From positions 1-60,611 of the forward strand of contig CALFLK010000021.1 of assembly GCA_937880095.1 (NCBI GenBank): DNA of 60,611 nucleotides, in the 5' to 3' direction. Under the pieces are notes generated by a model. It saw only the letters and a program-made list of their open reading frames with translations. It made no database searches and was not told the origin of the DNA. Below, in pieces: positions 33,565 to 42,600 of this stretch. Position 1 is the first letter of the stretch, and every line of letters starts with the position of its first letter. This DNA comes from an uncultured Faecalibacterium sp. GTDB lineage: Bacteria > Bacillota > Clostridia > Oscillospirales > Ruminococcaceae. Position numbers and translations under genes: made by a program.

Positions 33565-35376
33565 ATGAAAGAAAATTCAAAAAACAAGATTTCCTTAATC
33601 TGGAAATTCCTAAAGGGTAGTAAGCGATTTTTCCTGTTCAGTATGTTTTTTACTGCAACGGCAGCACTTGCTGACATGGTGATTCCACAGCTTGTGCGTT
33701 GCTCGATTGATACTGTCATCGGTGGAAAGCCGGCAAATTTACCGCACTTTCTGATGCAGTGGATTGAAAAAATTGGCGGATTTCTGTATTTGAAAGAGAA
33801 TCTCTGGATCGTTGCCTTAGTGATTGTTGCAGTCGCGTTGGTCAAGGTGCTATTGCAGTATACTGCTTGTGTTTGCAATGCAAAAGGTGCAGAGACGCTT
33901 TCCAAAACGACCAGAGACAGTCTGTTTCTGCATATCACACAGCTGCCCTATTCTTGGCACAGCAAAAACCGTACTGGCGATATTATCCAACGATGCACAT
34001 CGGATATTGCCACGATGAATGAGTTTCTGTCGCAGGAGTTGACCGCTTTGTTTCGCGTTATTGTCCTGCTCATTTTATCCCTTGTGTTTATGCTGAATAT
34101 GCATATCCCGCTTACGTTAATTGCGCTGAGTACATTCCCTGTAATTATCCTGAACTCTATCCTTTTTGATCGTAAAATCGAAGCAAACTTTCAAAAATAT
34201 GATGAGGGTGAATCAAAGCTGTCGGCAAAGGTACAGGAAAATCTAACTGGTGTCCGTGTAGTTCGGGCATTCGGACAGGAAAGCCGAGAGTTTCAAAAAT
34301 TCAAATCGCAGAACGATACCATTACAAAAACTGGTGAGAAAATCGGAAAAGCGTACGGCGGATTTTTCTGCACGTCTGATATTCTGTCCGGAATACAGGT
34401 AATGCTGGTGATTATCTGTGGTGCTTTTTTCTGCATCAATGACAGCATGACGGCTGGTGAATACATCGCTTTTGTTTCCTATAATACCTTACTGGCATGG
34501 CCGCTGAATGAACTGGGACGAATGATCACCAGCTTGGGAAAAACCAATGTTTCCATAGATCGCATCTGTTACATTATGGAATCCCCGATTGAGCAGAAGC
34601 CTGAAAAAGCATTGCGCCCAAATTTGGACCAGGATATCACGTTCAGCAATGTATCTTTTTCCTATGGAAGCAAAGCTCCGGTTTTGCAGGATATCAATTT
34701 TACAATGAAAGCTGGTTCAACCCTTGGTATTCTGGGCGGAACCGGAAGCGGAAAATCTACTCTGATGCTTCTGCTTGACAAAATCTATCCTCTGGCGGAA
34801 GACTGCGGAACCATTACCATTGGCGGAATTGATATCCGCGACATTGATACCGACTATTTAAGAAAAAATATCGGTATCGTTTTACAGGACCCCTATTTGT
34901 TTTCCCGTACCATTGCTGAAAATATCGGCATTGCAGACGAGAATATTTCCATGGAGACCATCCGTCGGGCTTCGGATGCTGCCTGTTTAACATCGGCAAT
35001 ATCCTCTTTTGCCAGAGGATATGATACGCCTGTCGGCGAGCGCGGTGTAACACTTTCCGGTGGACAAAAACAGCGTGTTGCTATTGCACGAATTTTGACC
35101 CAGAATAAACCCATTATGATTTTTGATGATTCGCTTTCTGCCGTTGATACGGAAACAGATGCAAAAATCCGTGCATCGTTGGAAAAACGATTTGGCAGTG
35201 CCAGCATTATCATTATCTCGCATCGCATTTCTACCCTTTCGAAAGCGGATCAGATTCTGGTTTTGGACAGCGGAAGAATTGCAGAACAAGGTACACATGA
35301 AGATTTGGTTGCCCAAAATGGAATTTATCGTGCCATCTATGACATTCAGACAACCGGAAAGGAGCAAGCAGAATGA
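33565..35376 (+). CDS. ABC exporter, fused membrane and ATPase domains (subunit A)
   Basis: A 603-residue half-transporter: six membrane helices (about residues 20-310; e.g. FFLFSMFFTATAALADMVIP) and an ATPase domain. Walker A is GGTGSGKSTLM, the Q-loop is in IGIVLQDPYLFSRT, the signature LSGGQKQRVAIARIL and Walker B IMIFDDSLSAVD, with the H-loop IIISHR. The catalytic glutamate after Walker B is Asp here (FDDS), a feature of the degenerate site in heterodimeric exporters. GGGAGG precedes the ATG at 33565; the frame stays open further upstream through the attenuator. It overlaps the next gene by four bases, and the two likely formed a heterodimeric multidrug or peptide exporter. Confidence 0.93.
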   Translation: MKENSKNKISLIWKFLKGSKRFFLFSMFFTATAALADMVIPQLVRCSIDTVIGGKPANLPHFLMQWIEKIGGFLYLKENLWIVALVIVAVALVKVLLQYTACVCNAKGAETLSKTTRDSLFLHITQLPYSWHSKNRTGDIIQRCTSDIATMNEFLSQELTALFRVIVLLILSLVFMLNMHIPLTLIALSTFPVIILNSILFDRKIEANFQKYDEGESKLSAKVQENLTGVRVVRAFGQESREFQKFKSQNDTITKTGEKIGKAYGGFFCTSDILSGIQVMLVIICGAFFCINDSMTAGEYIAFVSYNTLLAWPLNELGRMITSLGKTNVSIDRICYIMESPIEQKPEKALRPNLDQDITFSNVSFSYGSKAPVLQDINFTMKAGSTLGILGGTGSGKSTLMLLLDKIYPLAEDCGTITIGGIDIRDIDTDYLRKNIGIVLQDPYLFSRTIAENIGIADENISMETIRRASDAACLTSAISSFARGYDTPVGERGVTLSGGQKQRVAIARILTQNKPIMIFDDSLSAVDTETDAKIRASLEKRFGSASIIIISHRISTLSKADQILVLDSGRIAEQGTHEDLVAQNGIYRAIYDIQTTGKEQAE

Positions 35377-37177
35377 AGAACACAACGAAGAATCTCAATT
35401 TCTTTGGAATAGGAAGATTGCTCCCCTACCTGCAGCCGCACAAAATGGCTCTGATTTGGATGTGCCTTTTGGGAATTGGTGTCAGCCTCAACCGAATCGT
35501 TGTTCCGGTGTTCCAAAAATACGCACTGGATCATTTTGTGGGTAATTCCACACTGGATACACTGCTTGAATTTACGGTGGTTTACTTTTCCTGTATTCTC
35601 GTTGCAGCGTGGATAAATTACGCCGCTACTTATTTGTCCTTTCAGATTGAGGTACGGATCAAGCGGGATCTGCGAAACAAGGCATTTGAGCATTTACAAA
35701 AACTATCGATCTCCTACTTTAATCGGAACAGCGTTGGTTACATTCATTCTCGCGTAATGAGCGACGTCAGCAATATCGGAAAAATGATTTCCTGGCGTAT
35801 CGTGGACGTAATCTGGCAAATGACGTATCTAGTTGGCGCAATTTGCGTCATGCTTTCCATCAATAAAAAGCTGACTTTTGCTATTTTACTGATTCTGCCG
35901 GTAATCACGCTCTTATTGGTCTATTCCAGAAAAAACTGCTTGAAGTAAACCGAGAAATCCGCAAAATTAACGCAAAAATCACCAGCGATTTTAACGAGGA
36001 AATTACCGGCGGAAAGACCATCAAGGCGCTGAACATTGAACAGAAAGTCTTTTCCTTTTTCCTGAAAGACACCCAATCCATGAAGGATCAGTCGGTTCAC
36101 TCTGCACATATTCGAGGTGTCTTTACCGGAATGGTGGATTTCGCTTCCTCCTTTGCATTGGTAATCGTACTTTGGAAGGTTGGTGTGCTTGCTGGCGATG
36201 AAGTCGGCACGTTCTCGCTGTTTATGTCTTACACACAAGGTATGATGGACCCTCTGCGATGGCTGATTGAATCTGTCTCAGACCTGATACCGATGAAAGT
36301 CAATATCGAGCGATTTGTGGATCTGCTGGAAACCGAACCAGATGTGAAAGATTCGCCTTCGGTCATCGAAACATACGGCGATGTATTTTCTCCTAAAAAG
36401 GAAGGTTGGGAACCGCTGAAGGGCGATATTGAATTCCGGGATGTTACCTTCCGCTATCCTGACGGTGAGGAATTCGTCCTAAATCATTTCAATCTAAAAA
36501 TTCCCTTTGGCACAAATCTTGCCATCGTGGGCGAAACCGGAGCCGGAAAATCCACCCTCGTCAATCTGATTTGTCGCTTTTTTGAACCGACAGAAGGTAC
36601 AGTTCTCATTGACGGAAAAGATATACGGGATCGTTCCCTGCTTTGGCTGCATTCCGCCATTGGGTATGTACTACAAACATCGCATCTATTTTCCGGAACG
36701 GTGCGTGAGAATCTGACATACGGTAATCTCACGGCTACAGACGAAGAAATCTATCATGCACTGGATCTGGTTTCTGCACGCAATCTGGTGGAGAAACTGG
36801 AAAACGGGCTGGATACAGATGTGGGAGAAGGCGGTGATTTGCTGTCGGCAGGAGAAAAACAGCTGATTTCCTTTGCAAGAGCCATTATATCCAATCCGAA
36901 AATTTTGATTTTGGATGAAGCTACCGCCTCGGTTGACACCATGACCGAACAGAAAATACAATCTGCGATCAGTCGTGTGATTCAGGGCAGAACTTCAGTG
37001 GTTATTGCGCATCGTCTTTCCACAATTCAAAATGCCGATCTGATTCTGGTTGTTCGCAATGGTAAAATTATAGAACAAGGTACACATACCGAGCTGCCCC
37101 AGAACAGAAAATACTATTTTGATCTGTATTCCAGACAATATGAAGAGGAAAAAACAGCAGCTCTGCTGGAAACGTGA
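35373..37177 (+). pseudogene. ABC exporter subunit B, broken by a one-base frameshift
   Basis: The first 191 codons (to 35948) cover the first membrane helices; the rest continues in another frame to 37177 with Walker A GETGAGKSTLVN, LSAGEKQLISFARAI (signature) and Walker B ILILDEATASVD, which has the catalytic glutamate that subunit A lacks. The frames join near 35922-35936: TATTCCAG read as TATTTCCAG would give VYFQKKLLEVNREIRKINAK, a natural continuation. So one T appears lost. Because this subunit carries the competent ATPase site, the pair should be non-functional as written. Confidence 0.88.
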
Positions 37178-37257
37178 ATAAAACAGCGCCATAACAAATC
37201 CGCTAGCCGGTAAGGCTCAAAAAAGGATTTGTTACAGCGCATATAAATCGTATGATA

Positions 37258-37300
37258 TGTCCGAAAGCCCTTACCGATTCTGGGCTTTCGGACATTTTTT
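37258..37300 (+). terminator. Terminator after the ABC exporter genes
   Basis: TGTCCGAAAGCCC and GGGCTTTCGGACA pair perfectly around an 11-base loop and are followed by TTTTTTG on the plus strand. The convergent sigma-factor operon ends just beyond it. Confidence 0.92.
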
Positions 37301-37339
37301 GTAATGCGTAAGATTTTTCACACCGGACAATCTGCGTTC

Positions 37340-38194
37340 TTATTCAGAAACTAGTCCTAATGCAGCTTTTTCTTCTTCGGCTTTGATAGCTTCTTGTTTA
37401 GCATATTCTTCCTTTATGGCACGGTCAGCTGCTTGAAGACGTTCCAACAGCCCTTCCTCATAAATATCTTCATACGGAAATTCGCCCGAATTGATGAAAA
37501 TCTCAGACCTTGGCTCATCTTCCGATACGGTTTGTTCTAACGTAAAATCCAGAACACGGAAACCAACCCCTGCGTCATCCATCTGCCTCCGAATCTCCAG
37601 CATCATTTCAGCAGCCTGCTCCATTGTAACAACATCACTGTCCACATATAGGATCAGCGTTCCATACTGTTTCCCCAGAGCAGAAACATCATACACTTTA
37701 TCCAGTTCCAGATCTTCAAATGCCAATGTATCGGTAGCTGCAGATGCTTCGATTGCTTCTCTGCGATCCAGCTTTAATATTCCATACTGGATCTCGCCCG
37801 GATACGGAAAAAGTGAACTTGTGAGTACCTGCTCTACACACTTTTGATATTCCTTTTCCAGTCGGCGAGCGGTGTTTTCTCTGTGAACTACACGGTCTTC
37901 ATAACTATCCCAGCGAAATTGTCCCTTCCAATTAAACGCCATTGTAAAATCCGAATCCTTACTGGATGGCGAAGAAACGTCTGCATAATACCCGCCATCC
38001 TTGAAAGAATAGGTAATTTCACCGAGAATATAATCGGTATCGCTATACATCTCATGCATCCGCTTTTGTGCCGCTTGCAGTGCAAAATGCTTTGAAATCG
38101 GATTGCCCAGCAGACCGTTTGCAAACCACAACAAACCGAATATCAAAACGAGGCTCACCAGCAGTGCCAGCATTTTCCAAGTTCTTTTCTTCAT
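37340..38194 (-). CDS. Membrane-anchored protein of the sigma-factor operon, function unknown
   Basis: About 284 residues with one N-terminal membrane helix (MLALLVSLVLIFGLLWFANG, signal-anchor type) and an otherwise soluble, presumably extracellular, alpha/beta region without a motif I recognise. It ends in a charged Glu/Lys/Ala-rich helix. GGAGG lies six bases before the ATG at 38194. It directly follows the anti-sigma gene, so it is likely a third partner or a target of that regulator. Confidence 0.7.
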   Translation of the reverse strand: MKKRTWKMLALLVSLVLIFGLLWFANGLLGNPISKHFALQAAQKRMHEMYSDTDYILGEITYSFKDGGYYADVSSPSSKDSDFTMAFNWKGQFRWDSYEDRVVHRENTARRLEKEYQKCVEQVLTSSLFPYPGEIQYGILKLDRREAIEASAATDTLAFEDLELDKVYDVSALGKQYGTLILYVDSDVVTMEQAAEMMLEIRRQMDDAGVGFRVLDFTLEQTVSEDEPRSEIFINSGEFPYEDIYEEGLLERLQAADRAIKEEYAKQEAIKAEEEKAALGLVSE

Positions 38195-38195
38195 A

Positions 38196-38711
38196 TTATT
38201 CCTCCTTTCGCAGCGCAAAATGCAGCAGACCTGCGATTACAATGCCCAGCAGAACAAAAATACAGTATTGCATGGTCCATAGCAGAAGTGAACCAAAATC
38301 TAAGCGTTCCCCCTGCCAAACAAGACCCAAGGCATTCATAATAGCGTGAATTCCAAGCAGCAACATAGGTACCTGATACAGTGCTTTCCAGCGAAACAAA
38401 TAGTATCCCATCGCCCCCAGAACCGGCATCAGCAGTACATTATAAAATAAATCTCCATCGCCGGAAAGCGTAAAGCCAAAGCATAAGCCGAACAGTAAAA
38501 CCATCCCAAAGAACCACTGTGTTTTTCTTCGGAATTTCCGATACACCATTCCAGCATCTGAAGCAGGTGGCGTGTTCCCATCAAAAAAGGCACTGCATGT
38601 TTCACAATGTTCCAGATGATGCTGTACCGCTTGTTCGCTGTCTTTACTTGCAATACCATCCCGCACCAGTGGAATCAAGTCCATACACATCTCACAGGAA
38701 ATTTCAGTCAT
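38196..38711 (-). CDS. Zinc-finger anti-sigma factor, membrane protein
   Basis: The N terminus has the ZAS-type pattern: CEMCMDLIPLVRDGIAS followed by HHLEHCETCSAFF (His-x3-Cys-x2-Cys), which binds zinc and clamps the sigma factor. Four hydrophobic segments follow (for example WFFGMVLLFGLCFGFTL and YCIFVLLGIVIAGLLHFAL). The start overlaps the sigma factor stop (ATGA), so the two are coupled. Length is 171 residues. Confidence 0.88.
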   Translation of the reverse strand: MTEISCEMCMDLIPLVRDGIASKDSEQAVQHHLEHCETCSAFFDGNTPPASDAGMVYRKFRRKTQWFFGMVLLFGLCFGFTLSGDGDLFYNVLLMPVLGAMGYYLFRWKALYQVPMLLLGIHAIMNALGLVWQGERLDFGSLLLWTMQYCIFVLLGIVIAGLLHFALRKEE

Positions 38712-39205
38712 TCAAACCCCTCCTTTTTTAGTATCTGCCGAATTTTCGCTCTTGCTCGAAAATCAATGACTCGGGCTGAGCTTTCGGAAATCCCGTATTT
38801 GATACCGATTTCATAAAAAGAATAGCCCTCCAGCCGCATTTGAATAATCCCTTTGGTTCGCTCTGGCTCCTGATTCAGAAGTGTCTGGATGCGATTTGCC
38901 AATTCCCGGTCCAGAGCAACTAGTTCCAGATTTTTGCTGGTGTCCTCCAGAAATTCTGTCAAGGATTCTGTTTGCAGGCTGCACTTCTGTCGGCGCAGAT
39001 GTTGATACCATCTATGGCGAGCAATGGAAAACAGCCATGTTTTTGCGTTTGCTTCGCCCCGAAAGGTCCCAATGGATTTTACAGCTTCCAAAAAGACCTC
39101 TGCTGCCAGATCTTCCGAGAGGGATGTGTCGTGGCTCAAACTGTACAAATAGCGGTATACATCCTGATAACAAGTGTCAAATAACTGTTCGGTTATTTTT
39201 GCCAT
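38708..39205 (-). CDS. ECF-type RNA polymerase sigma factor
   Basis: A 165-residue extracytoplasmic-function sigma factor. Region 2 spans FDTCYQDVYRYLYSLSHDTSLSEDLAAEVFLEAVKSI and the -10-binding part FRGEANAKTWLFSIARHRWY (about residues 10-70, given in pieces). Region 4 covers IIQMRLEGYSFYEIGIKYGI and SESSARVIDFRARAKIR. ATG at 39205 has GGGGGAAG upstream. It is transcribed with the membrane anti-sigma factor and a third membrane protein. Confidence 0.93.
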   Translation of the reverse strand: MAKITEQLFDTCYQDVYRYLYSLSHDTSLSEDLAAEVFLEAVKSIGTFRGEANAKTWLFSIARHRWYQHLRRQKCSLQTESLTEFLEDTSKNLELVALDRELANRIQTLLNQEPERTKGIIQMRLEGYSFYEIGIKYGISESSARVIDFRARAKIRQILKKEGFE

Positions 39206-39261
39206 GCTACTTCCCCCTTTCACCTAATTAGTGTCCATGCTTATCAATTTGTTACACTAAA

Positions 39262-39595
39262 ATTATAACATAGATTTTTTGCACGAAATTATAAAAAAGA
39301 TGCTTGCGCTCATTGAAACTCTATCCTAAAAACAGAGGTTTACTTTCTGGTTTTGTACAGAGAACAAGTATTTTGATAATCGTACCGGATAGAACTTATC
39401 CCAAAACATCGTTTGCTTGCGGAGAAACTGCGGATTTTATATAATAAAACCGTAAGATTATATCTCGGTGGCTTTGTTGCCAGCAGAAAATATGCATGTG
39501 CAATAATCGAAGACAGAACGGTTCGATTTGAAATAGAAATTAGACAATAGACAACAGGATTTTATGCGATTTAGCAATTTTGAGGAGGTCTTTTT
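39262..39595. other. Divergent intergenic region of the sigma factor and merR genes
   Basis: Minus strand: TATAAT at 39262-39267 lies 57 bases before the sigma factor start, with no good -35. Between it and the gene, TTAGTGT and ACACTAA form a seven-base inverted repeat around 19 bases. The plus-strand side up to merR shows no clear promoter or repeat. Confidence 0.45.
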
Positions 39596-40417
39596 TTGAG
39601 TACACAGAATCGTCTGATTTATTCGGTGGGCGAAGTTTGTAAAATTTTAGATATCAACGAGTCCACTTTACGCCTTTATGAAAAGAAAGGCTTAATCACC
39701 AGCATCAAAAATCCGGATAATCAATATCGCTCTTTTGCTTTTCGAGATTTAGGTGCGGTTTTGATGATACGTCAATATCGCAGTTACGGATTATCTCTGG
39801 AAAAGATTCAGGAATTGATCCAGCAGGAAAGTGCGGAAAGTATGCTGCAAAAGTTTCAGCAAGTCATTGCAGAAAAGGAACAAATGATCCAACGAGAACA
39901 AAAACTGTTAGGATTGATGAAGGAGCAACTTACGGATCTCGCTTATGTGACATACAGTACCGACCAGTTTCAGGTTATTACGCTGCCAGAGCTTTGCTTC
40001 TTTAACTGCCAAAACAAGGCTTTGCACCAGCGTCCGGAATATAAAAAGCTGGTACGTCAGTGGTCTAAGCTGGTCCCATTTTCCCACTATGGATGCAGAA
40101 TGCCTTTGCACGCAATTCACGAGAATGCACCCGTCGATTTCGGCTATCTCTGTTTTCGGAATCATTTGCCGGAAGAATATCTGCATCCGGATTTTACCGA
40201 AACCGCACCGAGCCGTACCTATGTACAGGGAATTATACGCATTGACAAAACGCAAGAGACCATTGCCAGTTTCTACGACTGCATTCAACCAGGGCTGACC
40301 TATTTGAAGGAGCATCGATTTACATTGATTGATGACGTGATTGCCTATAGGATTTGTACCCTTAAAGGATCCGAACAACTGGATTACCGCATTCTTCTCT
40401 TGCCGATTGCTGAATAA
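39596..40417 (+). CDS. MerR-family regulator with GyrI-like effector domain
   Basis: The N-terminal MerR helix-turn-helix is YSVGEVCKILDINESTLRLYEKKGLI, shown here as YSVGEVCKILDINESTLRLY, followed by the wing NQYRSFAFRDLGAVLMIRQYR and a coiled-coil dimer helix (about residues 80-110). The C-terminal half (from QFQVITLPELCFFNCQ) resembles BmrR/GyrI-type small-molecule binding domains rather than a metal site. It starts with TTG at 39596, GAGGAGG lying seven bases upstream. The next gene is preceded by a typical MerR promoter, so this protein most likely activates the flavoprotein in response to a small ligand. Confidence 0.88.
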   Translation: MSTQNRLIYSVGEVCKILDINESTLRLYEKKGLITSIKNPDNQYRSFAFRDLGAVLMIRQYRSYGLSLEKIQELIQQESAESMLQKFQQVIAEKEQMIQREQKLLGLMKEQLTDLAYVTYSTDQFQVITLPELCFFNCQNKALHQRPEYKKLVRQWSKLVPFSHYGCRMPLHAIHENAPVDFGYLCFRNHLPEEYLHPDFTETAPSRTYVQGIIRIDKTQETIASFYDCIQPGLTYLKEHRFTLIDDVIAYRICTLKGSEQLDYRILLLPIAE

Positions 40418-40457
40418 CCGTCCCAAACAACGAATTTGACAATTTTATATTTTACGC

Positions 40458-40488
40458 TTGACCTCGGTGCTGCTACGAGGTTTATACT
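40458..40488 (+). promoter_or_regulatory. MerR-type promoter with 19-bp spacer and dyad
   Basis: TTGACC (40458-40463) and TATACT (40483-40488) are separated by 19 bases, two more than usual. The spacer carries the inverted repeat ACCTCG (40461-40466) / CGAGGT (40476-40481). Over-long spacers spanned by a dyad are the hallmark of MerR-activated promoters, where the bound regulator twists the DNA. It lies 50 bases before the flavoprotein start codon and 40 bases after merR. Confidence 0.9.
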
Positions 40489-40537
40489 TCCTAACGGCAA
40501 GTTTGCCACAAAAAAGACAATCCGTAGGAGGAAAAGC

Positions 40538-42403
40538 ATGAAAAGAGTAGCAGCGTTTCTCTTGGCAGCAGTGATGATGGTATCGCTGGCTGCTTGCGGA
40601 GAACCCGCATCTAACAGCAATGCAGGAACCGGCTATAAGGCTGGTACCTATGAAGCTGCCGAAAAGGGCATGAATGGTGAAGTAAAGGTATCCGTTACCT
40701 TTACTGATGACAGCATTGCGTCGGTCGAAGTGGTGTCTCACAGCGAAACCGAAGGTCTGTCTGACCCCGCAATCGAAAATATTCCCACCGATATCGGAAA
40801 GTATCAGTCTCTGGGCGTGGATATGGTATCCGGTGCAACCTTCACTTCTAAGGCTATTCTGGGTGCCGTTGCAGCTTGTGTAGAGCAGGCTGGCGGCGAT
40901 GCAGAAGCTTTGAAAGCAGTTCCTGTTAACAAAGAGGTTAACACGGAGCCTGTAGAAAAGACGGCTGATGTAGTAATTGTCGGCGGCGGTGCAGGTCTGT
41001 CTGCTGCAATCGAAGCCAGCCAGAATGGCAGCTCTGTCATCCTGATTGAGCGCAACGCTTATCTGGGCGGCAATACCGTGCGCACCGCTGGCGCTACTGT
41101 TATCGTTGACCCGGAAAGAGCTCGCCACTATCCCATGACCGAGGCTCAGATGGCTGTTATTGAAGATCTGATTCAGAAGCCCACCGATGAGCCTCTGGTT
41201 CAGGAATGGCAGCAGAAGGTTGCTGCTGATATCGAGCAGTATAAGAAGGAAGGCCGCACCGACCTGTATGACTCTGTGGAGTTTGCTGCCCTGCAGTTCT
41301 ATTTCCGTTTTGGCGAATCTGCTATCCCGGAGCGTTGGACCGAGAATGGTCAGGTCATTGTTGGCGACAACTGGCCCCGTTGGTATTACTCCACCAAGCA
41401 CAAGGGCGGTAATGGCTACATTGAAACTATGGAAAATCACATCAAGGACAAGGGTCTGGATGTGGAAATCATTAAGGAAGTTCGTGGTCAGGAACTGATC
41501 ACCGAGGGCGACCGTGTGGTAGGTGTTACGGCAGTTTCCAATGCTGGCCAACCCTATACCCTGCACGCTAACAAGGGTGTTATCATCGCTACTGGTGGCT
41601 TTGCGGCAAACCCCGAAATGCTGAAGAAGTACAGCGACGGCCGTTGGAACGGTGTGGAGAATTTGAATAGCACCAATGATCCCGCTATGGTCGGTGACGG
41701 TATCGTTATGGCAGAGCAGGTCAATGCACAGATGTACGATATGGGTCATCTGCAGGTCCTTCCGATTGCAGACCCTGCTGACGGCAACACCAAGACCTTT
41801 ATTGGCACCACTACCGGTCTGTATGTCAACAAGGAGGGCGTACGTTTTGTGGACGAGTCTGCTGACCGTGATACCCTGACCCGAGCCATCCTGGCACAGC
41901 CTGATTCGGAGATGTACATTATCAGCTGTGAAAGCAACAATGGTGTGGACGAAAATGGCATGAATGTTATGGGTATTTCCGCACAGAAGATTCTGGACGA
42001 CGGTAAGGCAATCAAGGCAGATACGCTGGAAGAACTGGCAGAAAAGATGGGCGTTGATCCCGCTGTTTTTGAAAAGACTGTGGCCGATTTCAACACCGCA
42101 TGCCAGACAGGCGTAGATGAAGCTTTTGGCCGTACCTACTTTGGTGGCGACGCAGGCAATCTGGATGGTACTCCCGAAATCAAGGAAGGACCCTACTATG
42201 CAACCTTGCGCAAACCTGCTGCACACATCACCAAGGGTGGTATCCTGATCGACGAGTCTGCTCGTGTACTGGGTCAGGACAACGAACCTATCGAAGGCTT
42301 GTTCACTGCCGGTGAGGTTACCGGTGGTACTGGCGTGGCTGGTCTGCTGAATGGTATGTATACCGGTCGTCTGGCTGGTCAGACCGTTTCCGCTGCAGAG
42401 TAA
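40538..42403 (+). CDS. Secreted FMN/FAD lipoprotein reductase (fumarate reductase/flavocytochrome c-like)
   Basis: A lipoprotein signal ends with the lipobox SLAAC (Cys20). Residues about 30-110 are an FMN-binding domain with SGATFTS (98-104), the motif where ApbE-type transferases attach FMN to a threonine. From residue about 140 an FAD-binding succinate dehydrogenase/fumarate reductase fold follows: VVIVGGGAGLSAAIEA, GGNTVRTAGAT, and near the end GLFTAGEVTGGTGVAGLLNG. There is no heme motif. Such proteins take electrons through FMN and FAD to a reducible substrate outside the membrane. The substrate (fumarate, urocanate, cinnamate-like or other) cannot be told. ATG at 40538 has AGGAGG upstream; 621 residues. 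It is probably switched on by the upstream MerR protein. Confidence 0.92.
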   Translation: MKRVAAFLLAAVMMVSLAACGEPASNSNAGTGYKAGTYEAAEKGMNGEVKVSVTFTDDSIASVEVVSHSETEGLSDPAIENIPTDIGKYQSLGVDMVSGATFTSKAILGAVAACVEQAGGDAEALKAVPVNKEVNTEPVEKTADVVIVGGGAGLSAAIEASQNGSSVILIERNAYLGGNTVRTAGATVIVDPERARHYPMTEAQMAVIEDLIQKPTDEPLVQEWQQKVAADIEQYKKEGRTDLYDSVEFAALQFYFRFGESAIPERWTENGQVIVGDNWPRWYYSTKHKGGNGYIETMENHIKDKGLDVEIIKEVRGQELITEGDRVVGVTAVSNAGQPYTLHANKGVIIATGGFAANPEMLKKYSDGRWNGVENLNSTNDPAMVGDGIVMAEQVNAQMYDMGHLQVLPIADPADGNTKTFIGTTTGLYVNKEGVRFVDESADRDTLTRAILAQPDSEMYIISCESNNGVDENGMNVMGISAQKILDDGKAIKADTLEELAEKMGVDPAVFEKTVADFNTACQTGVDEAFGRTYFGGDAGNLDGTPEIKEGPYYATLRKPAAHITKGGILIDESARVLGQDNEPIEGLFTAGEVTGGTGVAGLLNGMYTGRLAGQTVSAAE

Positions 42404-42426
42404 GTCTGTTAAGCGATTGATACAAT

Positions 42427-42474
42427 AAAAAAGCCCTTGCTATGGTTGTAATATACCATAGCAAGGGCTTTTTT
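42427..42474 (+). terminator. Terminator of the flavoprotein gene
   Basis: Perfect inverted repeat: AAAAAAGCCCTTGCTATGG and its complement around a ten-base loop, followed by Gs and Ts after T6. It works for the plus strand and, by symmetry, perhaps for the ABC operon ending at 42601. Confidence 0.93.
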
Positions 42475-42600
42475 GTATAACGAGATACTCAGTGTATCTT
42501 CCTTATTCGATAAAGAACGATTGGATGATAGCTGTGCAGTAAAGATATTGGTATTATTTCTGTTTGCCTGCGAACAATCTCACTTATCAGTCTCAAGACT

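Noticed and set aside
20000..37200. Insertion sequence or prophage as the cause of the gene damage
   Set aside because: I searched for transposase, integrase and phage proteins and for flanking inverted or direct repeats and found none; the lesions are mostly single-base changes.
39225..39260. ECF-type autoregulated promoter (TGTAAC ... ) ahead of the sigma factor gene
   Set aside because: A TGTAAC-like -35 is present, but no matching -10 lies at the right distance; the TATAAT at 39262 is the better candidate.
40445..42226. 593-codon minus-strand frame opposite the flavoprotein gene
   Set aside because: It is an antisense shadow caused by codon bias of the flavoprotein; no ribosome site or recognised domains.
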